DNA of 34,463 nt. It comes from an uncultured Muribaculaceae bacterium. Lineage in GTDB: Bacteria > Bacteroidota > Bacteroidia > Bacteroidales > Muribaculaceae. The stretch lies in NCBI GenBank assembly GCA_910579185.1, contig CAJTTG010000014.1, forward strand, positions 1-34,463, written 5' to 3'. The position numbers and the translations under genes were made by a program. Below, one piece after another: positions 34,335 to 34,463 of the stretch (its first letter is position 1; every line of letters begins with the position of its first letter). The notes beneath the pieces are model-generated. The model made no database searches, was not told where the DNA came from, and saw only the letters and a list, made by a program, of their open reading frames with translations.

Positions 34335-34463
34335 CAAAACTTTCGGCTCACGAAAAACAAGAGAGCCACCGAGGACATTGAAATATTTGCAATAGACAAG
34401 GAAATAACAGTACAAGAGTCAAAATTTGATAGCAAAGCTATCGTGACCTCAAGTCAATTTCTT

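Larger units (their letters stand above)
34118..34463 (+). promoter_or_regulatory. Probable rRNA operon promoter region and leader
   Basis: No protein gene is seen here. The stretch holds two near-perfect tandem promoters, a hairpin between them (34255-34262 with 34269-34276), and a leader with a 6-bp hairpin (34428-34433 with 34437-34442). The leader phrase ACAGTACAAGAGTC resembles sequences I recall just before 16S rRNA in Bacteroidales. The 16S gene itself would start beyond 34463, so this is inference. Confidence 0.65.

Overview
This window looks like chromosomal DNA of a Bacteroidales bacterium, plausibly a Muribaculaceae-type gut anaerobe (the family is an inference). The signs are Bacteroidetes promoters (TTTG, about 20 bases, TAnnTTTG), A-rich regions instead of Shine-Dalgarno sites before starts, many lipoproteins, a cell-division gene cluster in the Bacteroidetes order with its FtsL-like gene and a PASTA-bearing FtsI, and a GH3-family protein. 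No insertion sequences, CRISPR arrays, tRNAs or phage genes were seen.

Layout. (1) 1-361: AT-rich upstream region with a 20-bp dyad and a promoter. (2) 362-6875, + strand: a tandem array of FKBP-type peptidyl-prolyl isomerase paralogues (one cytosolic, two with ordinary signal peptides, three lipoproteins), then a last lipoprotein that keeps only the N-terminal domain. A cysteine-free sirtuin sits in the middle and overlaps the next FKBP gene by ATGA. (3) 7068-22341, + strand: the dcw cluster rsmH-ftsL-ftsI-murE-mraY-murD-ftsW-murG-murC-ftsQ-ftsA-ftsZ, with its own promoter and a strong terminator. There is no mraZ before rsmH. (4) 22353-24697, - strand: an Lrp/AsnC regulator and a secreted endonuclease I-family protein. 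(5) 24797-26334, + strand: a HAD phosphatase overlapping ribF. (6) 26341-31651, - strand: two units, GH3-like/DUF4919/SIMPL and yqeY-serS-trmH family, separated by a combined terminator and promoter. (7) 31782-34117, + strand: a small lipoprotein overlapping a tail-anchored pseudokinase, then a GNAT-like protein. (8) 34118-34463: two tandem promoters and a leader that look like the start of an rRNA operon whose 16S gene lies just beyond the right edge.

How it fits together. The dcw block makes lipid II (MurE, MurD, MurC, MraY, MurG; the DNPR motif in MurE indicates meso-diaminopimelate) and builds the division machine (FtsZ, FtsA, FtsQ, FtsL, FtsW, FtsI). The FKBP array would supply a set of envelope folding factors, some of which have lost key active-site residues and may act as chaperones or partners only. 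The most unusual parts are this graded FKBP array with its embedded sirtuin and the lipoprotein/pseudokinase pair. Neither is proven to be a new system from sequence alone.
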